Part shown: positions 18,829-26,454 of the stretch, one piece after another
How the letters are laid out: every line of letters starts with the position of its first letter
How positions within the stretch are numbered: position 1 is the first letter of the stretch
Source: JAQBVV01 sp965249205
GTDB lineage: Bacteria; Acidobacteriota; Vicinamibacteria; Vicinamibacterales; UBA2999
Direction of reading: 5' to 3'
Assembly: GCA_965249205.1 (NCBI GenBank)
Contig: CBDFLL010000006.1
Coordinates: forward strand, 1,426,001-1,490,000
DNA: 64,000 nucleotides
Position numbers and translations under genes: made by a program
The notes under the pieces: model-generated
Databases searched by the model: none
What the model saw: the letters and a program-made list of their open reading frames with translations, nothing else
Told to the model about the DNA's origin: nothing

Positions 18829-19170
18829 ATGAGTCGCAAGCTGTTCGTGGGGAATCTTCCGTATGAAACGGTGGAGCAGGATCTCAAAACGCTGTTCGGG
18901 GAGGCCGGGCAGGTGGAGACCGTGTCCGTCATGCGCGATCGCATGACTGGCCGCGCGCGGGGATTCGCGTTCGTTGAAATGGCGACCGACGAGGAGGCGC
19001 AAAAGGCGGTGACGCAGCTCAACGGCCATCAACTTGGTGGGCGTGCATTAACCGTTAATGAGGCGCGCCCGCAGGAAGTACGTCAGGGCGGCGGTTTTGG
19101 TGGGGGTGCCGGCGCACGCGGTCGCGGAGGCCAGGGTAGAGGTGGGCGCCGCACAGACCCGCGCTGGTAA
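18829..19170 (+). CDS. RRM-type RNA-binding protein with Gly/Arg tail
   Basis: ATG at 18829 follows AGGAGAGGGAC, better than an ATG 33 nt upstream. The 113 residues form one RRM domain: RNP2 KLFVGNLPY near the N-terminus and RNP1 RGFAFVEM near residue 45, followed by GQTLTVNEA-like ALTVNEARPQE and a glycine/arginine-rich tail of about 30 residues (GGFGGGAGARGRGG). Bacterial proteins of this layout resemble cold-inducible cyanobacterial Rbp proteins and are thought to bind RNA. The divergent glgP lies to the left. Confidence 0.88.
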   Translation: MSRKLFVGNLPYETVEQDLKTLFGEAGQVETVSVMRDRMTGRARGFAFVEMATDEEAQKAVTQLNGHQLGGRALTVNEARPQEVRQGGGFGGGAGARGRGGQGRGGRRTDPRW

Positions 19171-19189
19171 CATTGAGTCCTCAGGTTCA

Positions 19190-19226
19190 GGCCCCAGGCT
19201 GAAGCCCGCGGCCCAGTGGGGCCTTT
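19190..19226 (+). terminator. Possible terminator after RRM gene
   Basis: A 7-bp stem GGCCCCA/TGGGGCC (19190-19196 with 19217-19223) is followed by only TTTG, so it is weak as an intrinsic terminator. Confidence 0.4.
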
Positions 19227-19251
19227 GAGCCTTGAGTAGTGGAGTTCGAGC

Positions 19252-19491
19252 ATGGCACGCAATGCACGACCGACAGCGGCAAAGCGCGAACGGGAAAAGA
19301 ATCTGAACGTACGGCGTCAGGACAAGGCGGCGAAGCGCCAGGACGTCAAGCAGCGGAAGGCGTCAGAACCGCCGCCGCCGCCGGGCGTTGATCCTGATAT
19401 CGCGGATATCGTTCCGGGCCCCCAGCCGCTCCACGACTGGCAGATCGAAGATCCCGTCGAAGAGTCGTCAGAAGAGGCAATCGAAGAATAG
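19252..19491 (+). CDS. Short charged protein, unknown function
   Basis: The 79-residue product has a very basic N-terminal half (KREREKNLNVRRQDKAAKR) and an acidic C-terminal half with a proline run (EPPPPPGVDPDIADIV, VEESSEEAIEE). No family is recognised. It sits 80 nt after the RRM gene and has neighbouring-like codon use. It is probably an intrinsically disordered small protein. Confidence 0.55.
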   Translation: MARNARPTAAKREREKNLNVRRQDKAAKRQDVKQRKASEPPPPPGVDPDIADIVPGPQPLHDWQIEDPVEESSEEAIEE

Positions 19492-19610
19492 GCGCGGCCT
19501 CTGCCGGGCTCCGTCGTACCCCATCGCACAGACCACGATCAGCGATCGATCACGGTCGATCGTACGGAGGTGTCTCTCCTGACATCCCGCCGAGCGGTAC
19601 AATTCCACGC

Positions 19611-20573
19611 GTGAAGGCGGACGGGCGGCCCGCGAGCGCATCATGGACCGTGGCTGGTGACGCAGCCGGGGTGAGACTCGACAAGTTTCTCGCAGATGAG
19701 CAGCGACTCGGGTCGCGAGGTCGCGTTGCGACGTCAATCGACAAGGGCAAGGTCTTCCTCAACGGTGCCGAAGCGGGGCGAGCCGATGCTGGAGCGCGCT
19801 TGCGCGGCGGTGACCTGGTTCGCGTCTGGATGGACAGGCCGGGGAGTGCACGGCGTCCGCGCAGGCCCACCGCAGTGGGCGAACTTGAGATCCTGTGCGA
19901 GGACGACGCGCTCATCGTTGTGAACAAGCCTGCCGGGCTGCTCGCTGTGCCGCTTGAACGTAAGAGCGATGCACCCTCCGTCTACGAGCACATCGAGACC
20001 CACCTGAGGCCCCACGGTAAGCGGCGTCCGCTCGTGGTGCATCGAATCGATCGCGACACGTCTGGTCTCGTCGTCTTTGCCAAGAACTTACGCGCGCAGG
20101 AGTTCCTGAAGACACAGTTCAGGCGGCGTGAGCCGGAGCGGGTGTATCTCGCCGTTGTCTACGGCCATCCGCAGCCCGTGGACGGCACGTGGCGCGACCA
20201 CCTCGCCTGGGATGCGAAGACGCTGATTCAGAAGCAGACGCTGGAAGGCGATCCGCACGGCAAGGAAGCGATCAGCCGCTATCGCGTGCTGGAAACGCTC
20301 CCGGGCGCGTCGCTTGTGGAGGTGTGCCTCGTGACGGGCAAGCGAAACCAGATCAGGCTTCAGGCGCAACTTCGCGGTCACACACTCATCGGTGAGCGCC
20401 GATACGTCGTCGGGCCCGAATCGATCCGTCCGATCGTGTTTTCGCGGCAGGCGCTGCACGCGCACCGCTTGTCGTTTAGGCATCCCGCTGATGACCGGCT
20501 GCGTCACTTCGAAGCCGCGTTACCGGCGGATCTGTCTGAGCTGCTCGCACGCCTGCGCCGCAGCGGCTCCTGA
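19611..20573 (+). CDS. RluA-family rRNA/tRNA pseudouridine synthase
   Basis: From a GTG start, 320 residues comprise an N-terminal S4-type RNA-binding domain (GVRLDKFLADEQRLGSRGRV, KGKVFLNG) and a pseudouridine synthase domain with catalytic Asp in HRIDRDTSGLVVFAK, plus upstream VNKPAGLLAVP and the family motif LVTGKRNQIRLQ. It isomerises uridine to pseudouridine in rRNA or tRNA; the target position cannot be assigned. It is transcribed with the short charged protein or alone. Confidence 0.9.
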   Translation: MKADGRPASASWTVAGDAAGVRLDKFLADEQRLGSRGRVATSIDKGKVFLNGAEAGRADAGARLRGGDLVRVWMDRPGSARRPRRPTAVGELEILCEDDALIVVNKPAGLLAVPLERKSDAPSVYEHIETHLRPHGKRRPLVVHRIDRDTSGLVVFAKNLRAQEFLKTQFRRREPERVYLAVVYGHPQPVDGTWRDHLAWDAKTLIQKQTLEGDPHGKEAISRYRVLETLPGASLVEVCLVTGKRNQIRLQAQLRGHTLIGERRYVVGPESIRPIVFSRQALHAHRLSFRHPADDRLRHFEAALPADLSELLARLRRSGS

Positions 20574-20951
20574 GTCGCGCTCTCTGGACGAGCCTCGGCC
20601 GGAGAATCCCGCTACTCCGGCTGAACGTCCTCTGCGCGCGGCCCCTTCGGGCCTCCGGTACGTCCCGGCAGGCAGTCAATGGTGCGGAAGGGGGGATTCC
20701 GTAGGACGGCTATCGGCTCCTTTCAGCTCGTCTCGTCCTGCGGTTTCATTCGGAAATGTCAGACTCTCGGTCCTCGTTCGTATCCGCTCGTACTGCTTCG
20801 TCTCACGTCGTTGGTTAGCTGAATGCGCCGCGTGCTGATCGGAAAAATTGAACTGACGTCTGGGTGCCCTGCTCCACCCTGGTTGCGCTCATCGTCGCTG
20901 CGGACACTCAGCAAGAAGAACCCAAGACGGTGCGAGGGTGTGGGGGGCACC
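20574..20951. other. Non-coding 378-bp interval containing a 17-nt tRNA 3'-end copy
   Basis: No believable gene is seen. Bases 20680-20696 are identical to the last 17 nt (including CCA, on the minus strand) of the tRNA-Leu fragment at 23233-23249, with two of the next three bases also matching. This may be an old attachment-site scar. Confidence 0.5.
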
Positions 20952-22817
20952 TTACCAGCCTACGGCCTGACCGTCCTTCCGATGGTCCGATCCCGCTCGA
21001 TACACGCCGTTCACGGGCAGATCCAGGGTGATACTTCGCCGATCGAAGGTCGGCTCTGGTAGGTCTGGATCCCGCGTGAACAGGATGCCCTGATAACCGC
21101 CCACCGCTCCGCCATTGACGGCACGCACCTGGTGGCCTTTAGCCGCGAGTGCGGCGCCCACCAGGTCGAACAGATTGCTCTCGAGCGACACCACGTTGGA
21201 AATCTGGTTGTGCGTTATCCGCGCCGCATCCGTAGTCATTTGCACGTTCATGCCGAGATCAATCAGGTTCACCATGTGCTGCGCGTGGGTCTCGGGCTGA
21301 ACACTGCCGCCCATGTTGCCGAACGTCATCAACGGTTGGCCGTCCTTCATCACGAAGCCGGCGATGATTGTGTGAAACGGCCGTTTGTGCGGCGCCACGA
21401 CGTTCGGACTCGCCGGATCGAGCGAGAAGGCCGTGCCGCGATTCTGCAGCACGAAGCCGTACGGTGCCACCGTCGCACGGCTGCCGTACACACTGAACAC
21501 GCTGTGGATGAGCGACACCATGTTGCCCCAGCGATCGGCCGTCGTCAGGTAGATGGTTCCGCCATCGGCGCCCGGAGCGGCCGACGTCGGCGACGCAACG
21601 TCCGGGCTGATCCTGCTGCACAAGGTCGCCGCGTAGGTCTTGGAGAGCAGATCCTCGACGGGTACCGTCGCAAACTTGGGATCGGCGTTCTTGGCCAGAA
21701 GATCCGCATACGCTAGCTTCTTCGCTTCGATTATCAGGTGCCAGTACATCGGATCCGACGGTCCAAGCGCCGACAGCGTCATGCCGAGCTTCGGCACGCA
21801 CACCTCGAGGATGTTCAGCATCTCGAGTGCGGCAAAGCCCTGCCCGGGCGGCGGCAGCTGGAACACGTCGTAGCCGTGGTAGTTGGTCGAGATCGGCTCG
21901 ACCCATTCAGACTGGAACTCCGCAAGGTCGCTCGCGCTCATCACGCCGCCGTTCGCCCGGACTTTCTCGACGATCGCCGACGCGATCTCGCCCTTGTAGA
22001 ACGCGTCGCGGCCCTGCTGCTGCATCGCGCGAAACGCTCTTGCGAGCCCCGGATTGCGGATGATGCTGTAAAGGTCCGGAGCCCGGTCGCCGACGAGGAA
22101 CGCTGACCGCGAATCGGCGTCACCAAGCAGCCCGCGCACGGCGCCGCGCAAGTCGCGATGGCGGCGCTCGGCCTGGCCCCAGCCTTCTTCCGCGATGCTC
22201 GCGGCACGCTCAAACGTTTCCCTGAAATGCATCGTGCCGAAGCGCTCGAGCAGTGCGTCGTAGCCGGAGATCGCACCAGGCACGGTTGTCGCGTTCACGC
22301 CGAAGCTCGGCACGGCCCTCACGCCAAGCGTGTCGGTGAAAAACTCGGGCGTCCATCCCGCCGGCGCCCATCCGCCGGAGTTCAGGGCGTACAGCTTCTT
22401 GTCTCTGGCTACGTAGACGAGCGCGAAGAGGTCTCCGCCAATGCCTGTGTCGTTCTGTGAAGTCACATCGAGCACGGCCCCGGCGGCAACGGCGGCGTCG
22501 ATCGCGTTCCCACCCTGGCGGAGAATGTCGAGGCCCGCCTGCGCCGCCAGTGGATCGCTCGTGGCGACGATGCCGTGGCGCGCGAGTACTTCGGAACGCC
22601 CCTGCGCCAGCCATCCCTGCGCGCGCGACCCGGGCACGGTGGTGATGCCTGCGCCAGGTTGTGGCGTGCCTGCAGACGGCGTGCCGAACGTGTTCGGCGA
22701 CTGCGCGCTTCCAGTCACTCCCCAGACACCAGTAGCCATGGCCGCTACGAGCAGGGCGGCTCGAATACCGGCGTCCCGGGAGTGCCGACCGTGCGATCCG
22801 GTCCGTGTGCTTGTCAT
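20952..22817 (-). CDS. Gamma-glutamyltransferase family protein, exported
   Basis: The ATG at 22817 follows GGAG and yields 621 residues; a longer reading from 22976 adds 53 unconserved residues. A signal peptide is visible (RAALLVAAMATGVWGVTGSAQS). The Ntn-hydrolase precursor features include SDPLAAQAGLDILRQGGNAIDAAVA, GIGGDLFALVY and the autoprocessing region DGGTIYLTTADRWGNMVS, where the Thr of GGT would be the nucleophile. GGTs hydrolyse or transfer gamma-glutamyl groups, for example from glutathione, in the periplasm. It reads toward the RluA-type gene. Confidence 0.88.
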   Translation of the reverse strand: MTSTRTGSHGRHSRDAGIRAALLVAAMATGVWGVTGSAQSPNTFGTPSAGTPQPGAGITTVPGSRAQGWLAQGRSEVLARHGIVATSDPLAAQAGLDILRQGGNAIDAAVAAGAVLDVTSQNDTGIGGDLFALVYVARDKKLYALNSGGWAPAGWTPEFFTDTLGVRAVPSFGVNATTVPGAISGYDALLERFGTMHFRETFERAASIAEEGWGQAERRHRDLRGAVRGLLGDADSRSAFLVGDRAPDLYSIIRNPGLARAFRAMQQQGRDAFYKGEIASAIVEKVRANGGVMSASDLAEFQSEWVEPISTNYHGYDVFQLPPPGQGFAALEMLNILEVCVPKLGMTLSALGPSDPMYWHLIIEAKKLAYADLLAKNADPKFATVPVEDLLSKTYAATLCSRISPDVASPTSAAPGADGGTIYLTTADRWGNMVSLIHSVFSVYGSRATVAPYGFVLQNRGTAFSLDPASPNVVAPHKRPFHTIIAGFVMKDGQPLMTFGNMGGSVQPETHAQHMVNLIDLGMNVQMTTDAARITHNQISNVVSLESNLFDLVGAALAAKGHQVRAVNGGAVGGYQGILFTRDPDLPEPTFDRRSITLDLPVNGVYRAGSDHRKDGQAVGW

Positions 22818-23232
22818 GCTATCGCTCCAGAGAATACGGCCCACGCACCCTCGTAAATCGCCCCAATGGACGGAGAGACCTTCTTCCGAACGGGCCTGGG
22901 CCTCAATTTCGTAGACACCCAAACGGGTGCCGGGAGTAGGGGCCAACTCAGGTGGATTATACGGGCGTACCGACAATGGCGGAGGGCTACCGTCACGCGG
23001 CGCATTCTGGCACCATGCACCGCACCGGAGGACGTCACGCGCTCACTCACGGCGGTTTCGGTCGTTGCGCTTCAGAGACTGCCAGCTGTCGTCAACCCCT
23101 GGCGACGGCAAGAAGAGCGAGCCTGTATTGCTTACGAAGGTGCTCGGGAAGCATTCACCCAACGGACGAGTGCGACAAGACGTCTCGGCAGGGTCAATGC
23201 CTGTAACTGGCTCAACACAGGCGAATTGACGG
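22818..23232. other. Non-coding interval between GGT gene and tRNA fragment
   Basis: 415 bp carry the GGT upstream region and the downstream flank of the tRNA-Leu fragment; I see no gene. It is the last chromosomal sequence before the prophage. Confidence 0.5.
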
Positions 23233-23289
23233 TGGTGCGGAAGGGGGGACTCGAACCCCCATGACCTTGCGATCACTAGCTCCTGAGGC
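23233..23289 (-). pseudogene. 3' half of tRNA-Leu(CAG): prophage attachment site
   Basis: On the minus strand the sequence runs from the anticodon loop (CTCAGGA, anticodon CAG) through the 3' anticodon stem GCTAG, a long variable arm around ATCGCAAGGT, the T arm GGGGGTTCGAGTCCCCC and acceptor TTCCGCACCA. The 5' half (expected start GCGGAAG) is absent and the match stops at 23289. A broken class II tRNA beside an integrase is the signature of the att site at the tRNA-distal side; the intact tRNA should be at the other prophage end. Confidence 0.85.
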
Positions 23290-23428
23290 GATGCCGGTTA
23301 GAAGTCTTAAACACTGACAACAAAGGAGTTACAGCATCTGGGGCCGTGCGGCGTTGTGTCAAGGGTGCGCGATTTCGCTAGTGTTTTTCATCGTTGCCAT
23401 CGAGGGTGGAACAGGTTCTGGCACAGGT

Positions 23429-23995
23429 TCACGATCCCTCGGCGCGTCTCGACGGCGGCCGATGGTATCGCATCGTCACGTGTCCCGCTCTCCCGTCGTA
23501 GGTCATCGTGAAGTGTTGTAGCACGTCACGGCCGATCAGTCCGTCAATGAGCGTGGTCTTCAAGTCTCCGCCCAGAACCTGTGTGTCCACATAGATCTCG
23601 TGTTGCACACCAGCCACCAACTTTGACGGCACCCCGAACAGGACGCGGCCCAGGTAGGCCTTGCCTGATGTGTCTACGCCTACGCCATGAAGTGGAGCGT
23701 TCGCGTTGATCAACTTTAGGCCTGCTTGGATGGCGATGTCATGCTTGACCACGCAGCCATCGGCCCCAGTGTCGAGTAAGAACCGACACGACACCGGTTG
23801 AGGAATCGGAGCGCCAACGGCTGCGAGGGCGTCTCGATGCGACCGTGTAATCGTGATCGCAGTCGTAATGACCGGACCGTGGTACGCCAGCCGGCCGCGT
23901 TGGAAGTCGAATTGAAGAACGATGTCTTCTCGATTGAGCTTACGCTCGGCCTTCGCGCGCGCCGCACGCTCGCGTCGGCTGGCGCTGGAGGACAT
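23429..23995 (-). CDS. Retropepsin-like aspartic protease
   Basis: The 188-residue protein has the single-domain pepsin-like signature of clan AA proteases: FLLDTGADGCVV around residue 71 (catalytic DTG) and LIDGLIGRDVL about 80 residues later, the usual hydrophobic-GRD/N motif. A Lys/Arg-rich N-terminal segment precedes it. Such enzymes act as dimers; bacterial substrates are mostly unknown. It lies directly after the gene at 23996-24241 with no spacer, so both form one unit between the att site and the integrase. A second, beheaded copy of this family occurs at 50375-50611. Confidence 0.8.
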   Translation of the reverse strand: MSSSASRRERAARAKAERKLNREDIVLQFDFQRGRLAYHGPVITTAITITRSHRDALAAVGAPIPQPVSCRFLLDTGADGCVVKHDIAIQAGLKLINANAPLHGVGVDTSGKAYLGRVLFGVPSKLVAGVQHEIYVDTQVLGGDLKTTLIDGLIGRDVLQHFTMTYDGRAGHVTMRYHRPPSRRAEGS

Positions 23996-24241
23996 CTAGG
24001 CGACGTGAATGCGTTGCCCGTAGAACGAGACGTTGACGACATCCGTAGGCACGATCTGCCTGACCAGGAACGGCTCCAGGCCGAATCTGGTAGTGCCATC
24101 TGTAAAGGCTTGATCAAGCGACGGATAGAAACCGACGATGTCATCGCCCTTGATGAGCACAACTTCGCCGAGATGGCTTGTGCGCCATTCCTCGATGTGC
24201 GCGGCGAAAACTGCGGCTTCACGGTCGAGAGTCTGTTCCAT
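23996..24241 (-). CDS. DUF5678-like small protein, partner of the aspartic protease
   Basis: The 81-residue product has the pattern EEWRTSHLGEVVLIKGDDIVGFYPSLDQAF...FGLEPFLVRQI, which resembles DUF5678-type proteins that commonly accompany retropepsin-like genes in bacteria. The stop abuts the ATG of the protease gene. Function unknown; a substrate or regulator role is only a guess. Confidence 0.65.
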   Translation of the reverse strand: MEQTLDREAAVFAAHIEEWRTSHLGEVVLIKGDDIVGFYPSLDQAFTDGTTRFGLEPFLVRQIVPTDVVNVSFYGQRIHVA

Positions 24242-24464
24242 GCCTCATTCCTATCGGTAGTCTATCCCAGTCAGCTGGTGGGTTCCTTTTCAAGATAGCC
24301 CACGACCGCCAGTCAAGCGTGAAAGCACGCTCCGTGCCACAGGGGCGGGGTTTCCGGAGGCACAGCATACTCGTTGTCCGCACCGTATGACTAGGGGGGA
24401 GGAGGAGCGGGAGCAACGGGCCAGATCGGGCTATCAGGTGTCGGTCATCCACGGCGGATCCAAT

Positions 24465-25628
24465 TCATCCCTGTCGCACAGCCCGTCGCCCAGGGCGCGT
24501 CACCAGGTCCGCGATCTTGAGCCTTCGCGAGTGCCGCTCGAGGACGGTCTTCTGCGCGCGAAGTTCGCGACCGAGGTGCGTGTACTTCGCCGTCGTCGCC
24601 GGATCGGCGTGGCCCATGACCGACGCGCGAAGCGCATCGCTGGTCGCCGCGTCGGCCGCGAGCATTGTACTCATGGTATGTCGCAGCGTGTGGAACGTCG
24701 CGCCGCCGTCGCGCTCACGGCCGTACGCGATACCCGCCCGCCCGGCCGCGAGTCGCACGCCGTTGACGATGTCGCCGACCGGTCGACCACGGTATTCGAC
24801 GGCGTACGCGCTGCGGTTGCGCGCCTTCGCGTCCAGAAGGATCCGTCGGAGCTGTGACACGATCGGCGTGACGAGCGGGCGCTTGGTGCGATGCACGGTC
24901 TTGTGTTGCGCGACGGTAATCGTCTGGACGGCATCGTCGATCTCGTAGCCGAAGCGCAGCTGCAGAATGTTCCGCTTGCGAAGCTTCGGCGCCAGGGCCG
25001 CGATCGCCACCGCGACCCGCGTGTGATACGACATGTGGGAGATCCACGTCGCCACCTGGGCCGGGGTTAAGGTGACCTCTCGTCCGGGCGTGGCCTCGCG
25101 CGGCATACCGGCGAACGGGTTGATGGACACGCCGGTGCGCTTCCGGTACTGCGGCAGCAGCGCCACGCGGTACATGCGGGACATCGCCGAGCGGTAGTGG
25201 TTTCGGCTCTGTGGGCCGATCTGCCGGGCGGCCATCCAGTCCTCGAACCGAAGCAGCCAGTCGGAATCTTCGATCGGGTCGAGCAGGCGGAGCCCGTGGT
25301 ACGGGGCCTCCGGCGTGGGGGTGACGCCCGCCGGCGCCTCGCCCCAGAAGCGCAGCACGACCCGCAGGAGGAATTCGATCGCGTCGGGGCGTGTCAGCCG
25401 CGGGCCCGCGTACGCGAAATACACGGTCGCCCAATCGGAGAAGAGCGGGGAGTCCTTGACCGCCAGGGCCAGGCCGGCGCGGCGTTGCTCGAGACTGACG
25501 CGGTACTGCCGAAGCCAGCGCTCGGCGTCCTCCCGACGACTGCAGCCGGTGTTGCCGTTGTACGCGCGGCCGCGCCAGCGGAACTTGAAGCGCCAGGTGC
25601 GACAGTCCGGAGGCTGGAAGACGCCCAT
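24465..25628 (-). CDS. int: Phage tyrosine recombinase (integrase)
   Basis: The 387-residue protein has an N-terminal arm-binding part (FKFRWRGRAYNGNTGCSRREDAERWL), a core-binding helical domain (RNHYRSAMSRMYRVALL) and the catalytic domain. Catalytic residues by my count: R217 (KLRKRNILQLRF), K243 (QHKTVHRTKR), H313 and R316 (FHTLRHTMST), H340 (VMGHADPATTAKY) and Y349. It performs site-specific integration and excision, here at a tRNA-Leu anticodon-loop site 1.2 kb away. It reads toward the att site, the common arrangement. Confidence 0.95.
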   Translation of the reverse strand: MGVFQPPDCRTWRFKFRWRGRAYNGNTGCSRREDAERWLRQYRVSLEQRRAGLALAVKDSPLFSDWATVYFAYAGPRLTRPDAIEFLLRVVLRFWGEAPAGVTPTPEAPYHGLRLLDPIEDSDWLLRFEDWMAARQIGPQSRNHYRSAMSRMYRVALLPQYRKRTGVSINPFAGMPREATPGREVTLTPAQVATWISHMSYHTRVAVAIAALAPKLRKRNILQLRFGYEIDDAVQTITVAQHKTVHRTKRPLVTPIVSQLRRILLDAKARNRSAYAVEYRGRPVGDIVNGVRLAAGRAGIAYGRERDGGATFHTLRHTMSTMLAADAATSDALRASVMGHADPATTAKYTHLGRELRAQKTVLERHSRRLKIADLVTRPGRRAVRQG

Positions 25629-25695
25629 CAGCTTGCCGCCATCCGGGTCTCAGGCGTACGAGGGGCGTCGAGGATGACCGCCATGAGTGAATCCG

Positions 25696-26028
25696 TCACG
25701 CTGCTGGATCTCCTGGACTCATCACGTCTTCGAAGCCGCCCTTCGCGACCACGGTCTGACGCCACGCGTCCGCGCAGGCGCGGGCGATGTCGATCGTGGC
25801 GCACAGCTGTGAGCGGAGGAGGATGTCAGGGCTGTAGCCCGCGCGCACTTCCCATCCCGTGTCTATGCGGTAGACCCCGCACTCCAGGATGCGCGTGGAC
25901 GTCCGGAGGCTACGCATCCGCCAGGCCATCTCCACAAGGGTGAGCCGAGGCACGACTGGCGCCCGCGGCGTCATGCGGTCATCGCTCTGAGTCTGTTCCT
26001 GGCCGCCCGCGTCACCTCGCCGCTTCAC
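25696..26028 (-). CDS. Conserved-looking phage protein, unknown function
   Basis: A 110-residue product from GTG at 26028; an ATG at 25974 is an alternative. The C-terminal part RILECGVYRIDTGWEVRAGY followed by SQLCATIDIARACADAWRQ looks like a compact alpha/beta domain. Position just upstream of the integrase suggests a lysogeny-module accessory or excisionase-like role, without motif support. Confidence 0.5.
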   Translation of the reverse strand: MKRRGDAGGQEQTQSDDRMTPRAPVVPRLTLVEMAWRMRSLRTSTRILECGVYRIDTGWEVRAGYSPDILLRSQLCATIDIARACADAWRQTVVAKGGFEDVMSPGDPAA

Positions 26029-26107
26029 AACGTCTGCACCGTCCCCAGCGCCCAGTTAGCCGGCATCGGGGTACTGATCTCGTGAAACGACCGGGCGAAA
26101 AAACCCC

Positions 26108-26272
26108 TTATGGATCACCGACAAACCGCAGTCCCACCCGAGGGAGCGGAAGAGCGGGTTGATGAGGCCTTGCCTCGTGTCCCGTTTCGCTGAGTTCATT
26201 CTTACCCGCCTCGATTTTGATGATTCGCTCTTTCAACTTGTTGACCGTGCCGGTCAGTTCCACGCTGTCCAT
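26108..26272 (-). CDS. Small 54-residue protein, unknown
   Basis: ATG at 26272 follows GAGGTGAGAAG and gives 54 residues. The N-terminal half (LTGTVNKLKERIIKIEAGKN) is amphipathic and could form a coiled coil; the rest is Pro-rich. It lies directly after the first repressor-tail fragment, where other copies are followed by accessory genes. Confidence 0.4.
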   Translation of the reverse strand: MDSVELTGTVNKLKERIIKIEAGKNELSETGHEARPHQPALPLPRVGLRFVGDP

Positions 26273-26302
26273 TCTTCTCACCTCGCCTAGCCTCCCGCTG
26301 GA

Positions 26303-26454
26303 TTAGAACGCCCGCGCCGCCCACGTCACCTCGCCCCGCACCACGGCGGTATCCGGCCAGGGCCGCGTGGGCCAGGTGTGCTTGTCCAGGTTGTCGCTGA
26401 CGAGCTGCCAGGTGCCCGCCCTTTGCTTTCCCACACGCGTTTCAACATGCTTCG
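26303..26454 (-). pseudogene. Repressor 3'-end fragment A (S24 domain tail)
   Basis: Minus-strand reading gives TWQLVSDNLDKHTWPTRPWP then VVRGEVTWAARAF and a stop. This corresponds to the last about 40 residues of the CI-like repressor at 31316-32014 (LTSDNTAYTPIPWPRD, VRGQVMWTGRTL). There is no start or helix-turn-helix. It begins immediately after the stop of the M48 protease gene. It is the most diverged of three such fragments. Confidence 0.75.

Noticed and set aside
20759..20950. Minus-strand 63-residue frame in the rluA-GGT gap
   Set aside because: No start signal or recognisable pattern; composition like the gap.
23233..23420. Group I intron in tRNA-Leu instead of a prophage break
   Set aside because: Known tRNA-Leu introns sit in the anticodon loop, but no 5' exon or intron core motif is seen beyond the break and an integrase lies close by.
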